Shown in pieces: positions 40,630 to 42,122 of a stretch of 42,122 nucleotides of DNA; the first letter of the stretch is position 1, and the number at the start of each line of letters is the position of its first letter. The stretch is from assembly GCA_023459215.1 (NCBI GenBank), contig JAEWVF010000001.1, positions 1 to 42,122 on the forward strand, given 5' to 3'. Source of the DNA: Chloroflexota bacterium (GTDB lineage Bacteria; Chloroflexota; Anaerolineae; Anaerolineales; Villigracilaceae). The translations under genes were made by a program, and so were the position numbers. The notes beneath the pieces were generated by a model. That model did no database searches and was not told where the DNA came from. It worked only from the letters and a program-made list of their open reading frames with translations.

Positions 40630-41345
40630 GCAAACTTCCTCCGAATCCAACCTCCATGAAGCGGCCCGCCGGGAATTATTTTGGCGCGGTGCTTGCAGTT
40701 GCCTGGAAAGACCTCGCCGCAGAACTCCGCTCTCGTGAACTGCTCTTGGCCATGTTGATTTTTGCCCTGCTGGTCATTCTGGTGTTCAACTTCGCCCTTG
40801 AGTTGGACCGGGCTGCCCGCGAATCGGTCACGGCTGGGGTGTTATGGGTCACTTTCGCTTTTGCCGGGACGCTGGGCCTTAACCGTTCGATGGCCATTGA
40901 AAAGGATCGTGGCTGTCTCGATGGCCTGCTGTTGGCCCCGGTCGACCGTTCGGCGATTTACTTTGGCAAAGCACTCAGCAATCTGGCCTTCATGCTGATT
41001 GTTGAAATCATCGTCTTGCCAATCTATTTTGTCTTGTATAACCCGAAAAATTTCTTTAATCCCGGCTTTTTTTTGGTTATTTTGCTCGGTTCAATTGGTT
41101 ATGTTGCCGTTGGAACCTTGCTCTCGACGATGGCGGTACAAACCCGCACTCGCGATGTGCTTTTGCCGATCCTGCTTTTTCCTCTGGTTATCCCGGTGCT
41201 TGTTTCGGCAGTGCAGGCCAGCAAAGGCTTTTTGTCCGGGCTGCCTGCCAGCGAATTGATGCCCTGGTTGAACCTGCTTGTCGTTTACGATGTTATTTTC
41301 ATCGCTGCTGCGTTTATGGTCTTCGATTATGTGGTCGAAGAGTAA
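40626..41345 (+). CDS. ccmB: CcmB heme-export ABC permease
   Basis: The 239-aa protein has six hydrophobic helices and CcmB-family text: AWKDLAAELRSRELLLAMLIF near the start, then GTLGLNRSMAIEKDRGCLDGLLLAPVDRS and LLSTMAVQTRTRDVLLPILLFPLVIPVL. It is the membrane partner of CcmA. The start overlaps ccmA by four bases, and ccmC follows after 26 bases. Confidence 0.92.
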   Translation: MSKLPPNPTSMKRPAGNYFGAVLAVAWKDLAAELRSRELLLAMLIFALLVILVFNFALELDRAARESVTAGVLWVTFAFAGTLGLNRSMAIEKDRGCLDGLLLAPVDRSAIYFGKALSNLAFMLIVEIIVLPIYFVLYNPKNFFNPGFFLVILLGSIGYVAVGTLLSTMAVQTRTRDVLLPILLFPLVIPVLVSAVQASKGFLSGLPASELMPWLNLLVVYDVIFIAAAFMVFDYVVEE

Positions 41346-41371
41346 AAATTCACCCCTTTTGGAGAGTTGAT

Positions 41372-42070
41372 ATGTCCCCTCAACCCCGTGCTTTGGTTGC
41401 CCTGAATGTGATTTCGTTGCTTTTGTTGGGCGCCTCTTACTACGCTTCCCTGGTCTATGCGCCGCTTGAAGCGGTCATGGGCGCAGTTCAGCGTGTATTC
41501 TATTTCCATGTTGCCACCGCCTGGGTTGGCATGATCGGTTTTGTCCTGGCCGCAGTGGCAGGGATTCTCTACCTGTGGAAGAAAGACCTGAAATGGGATT
41601 CGATCAGTGTGGCGGCTGTCGAGATCAGTCTGGTCTTCTTCTTCATCGCCATTGTGCTCGGCTCCATTTGGGCTCGCCCGATCTGGGGAACCTGGTGGAC
41701 CTGGGAACCGCGTTTGACGACCGCAGCCATTCTTGAGATGGTGTACCTGGCCTATCTGCTTTTGCGTCAGGGCATTGAAGACCCGGAGAAACGCGCTCGC
41801 TTTGGAGCCGTCTACACCCTGCTGGGCGGTATCAGCGTCCCGGTCACTTTCGTCTCGATCCGCATTTTCCGCACCATCCACCCGGTGGTGATTGGTTCCG
41901 GCAGCGCAGAGGCCCAGGGCGGGTTTAATATGGCTCCGGCCATGCTCCAGACCATGTTGTTCTCAATCGCCGCCTTTTCGGTGATTTTTGTCACCATTTT
42001 CTGGCATCGCATGCGCTTGAGCACACTTTCTGACCGGGTTGAACAACTCAAATTAAAAGTCATGCAATAG
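41372..42070 (+). CDS. ccmC: CcmC heme-handling protein
   Basis: The 232-aa protein has six helices and the tryptophan-rich heme motif WGTWWTWEPRLTT (about residues 105-117). Heme-ligand His residues flank it (YFHVATAW near 50 and FRTIHPVV near 170). CcmC places heme on CcmE. The usual Asp of the WWD motif (W-x-W-D-x-R-L-T) is Glu here. GGAGAG precedes the ATG. It is followed 13 bases later by a ccmD-like start. Confidence 0.92.
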   Translation: MSPQPRALVALNVISLLLLGASYYASLVYAPLEAVMGAVQRVFYFHVATAWVGMIGFVLAAVAGILYLWKKDLKWDSISVAAVEISLVFFFIAIVLGSIWARPIWGTWWTWEPRLTTAAILEMVYLAYLLLRQGIEDPEKRARFGAVYTLLGGISVPVTFVSIRIFRTIHPVVIGSGSAEAQGGFNMAPAMLQTMLFSIAAFSVIFVTIFWHRMRLSTLSDRVEQLKLKVMQ

Positions 42071-42083
42071 AAGGGATGATCTG

Positions 42084-42122
42084 ATGGATACCCCGAACAC
42101 CATTAATTACATGTTGGCTGGC
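42084..42122 (+). CDS. Start of a small CcmD-like protein (runs off right edge)
   Basis: Thirteen codons from ATG 42084 are visible (MDTPNTINYMLAG). The position directly after ccmC and the N-x-x-Y-M-x-x-G beginning fit the tiny one-helix protein CcmD, which holds CcmABC and CcmE together. AAGGGATG precedes the ATG. Only the N-terminus can be judged. Confidence 0.5.
   Translation, partial: MDTPNTINYMLAG

Overview
The window reads like part of a Chloroflexota chromosome, most likely an Anaerolineae-type organism. This is inferred from several traits together: lipoproteins with Thr/Pro-rich linkers carrying NBR1-like Ig domains, arrays of multi-domain GNAT proteins, a variant System I cytochrome c maturation operon whose CcmE has Cys-x3-Tyr, and a heptaheme cytochrome/ferredoxin/NrfD respiratory module. 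No rRNA, tRNA, CRISPR array or complete insertion sequence was seen.

Layout. (1) Positions 1-408 hold the start of a Stf0-type sulfotransferase, reading off the left edge. Positions 409-828 carry two MITE-like palindromic elements and no gene. (2) Positions 829-12550 hold thirteen co-directional minus-strand genes with short gaps or overlaps. Nine are GNAT proteins carrying about sixteen GNAT folds (1, 2 or 3 per protein); the others are an RtcB RNA ligase, a DUF985 cupin, a HAD hydrolase and a small zinc ribbon. Upstream of the array (12551-12916) is a compact leader: a promoter, a 32-codon ORF with a good Shine-Dalgarno site, and two intrinsic terminators whose arms could pair with each other as an antiterminator. 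(3) Positions 12935-15252 (minus) hold a SpoIIAA/STAS-like protein, a small membrane protein, a BMP-type substrate-binding lipoprotein and an Hsp20. (4) Positions 15406-18503 (plus) hold an M23 peptidase that looks leaderless, an SDR lacking its catalytic residues, a small membrane protein and a YibE/F protein. (5) Positions 18577-20840 (minus) hold a DprE1-like FAD oxidase and a DprE2-like SDR, plausibly a two-step sugar epimerase. (6) Positions 20967-23550 (plus) hold a GAF-GGDEF protein, a diacylglycerol-kinase-family lipid kinase and a MazG-like hydrolase; a solitary PD-(D/E)XK-like protein faces them at 23589-24587. (7) Positions 24771-28074 (plus) hold three NBR1-Ig lipoprotein paralogues, each followed by its own terminator. 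(8) Positions 28116-30156 (minus) hold a nucleotide-sugar epimerase and a flippase-like membrane protein. (9) From 30413 to the right edge (plus) is a respiratory block: heptaheme cytochrome c, Tat-exported 4x[4Fe-4S] ferredoxin and NrfD-type membrane subunit, then ccmE-F-H-G, a CcmI-like zinc-ribbon protein, a diheme cytochrome c lipoprotein, ccmA-B-C and the start of a ccmD-like gene.

How they work together. In block 9 the ccm genes would supply heme attachment for the heptaheme and diheme cytochromes encoded beside them. The two transcription units share a GGTGA/TGACA-type sequence upstream, which could be a common CRP/FNR-family site. The GNAT array has no assigned substrate. Its size, its mixture of domain numbers and the structured leader with a microprotein make it the best candidate here for an undescribed system.
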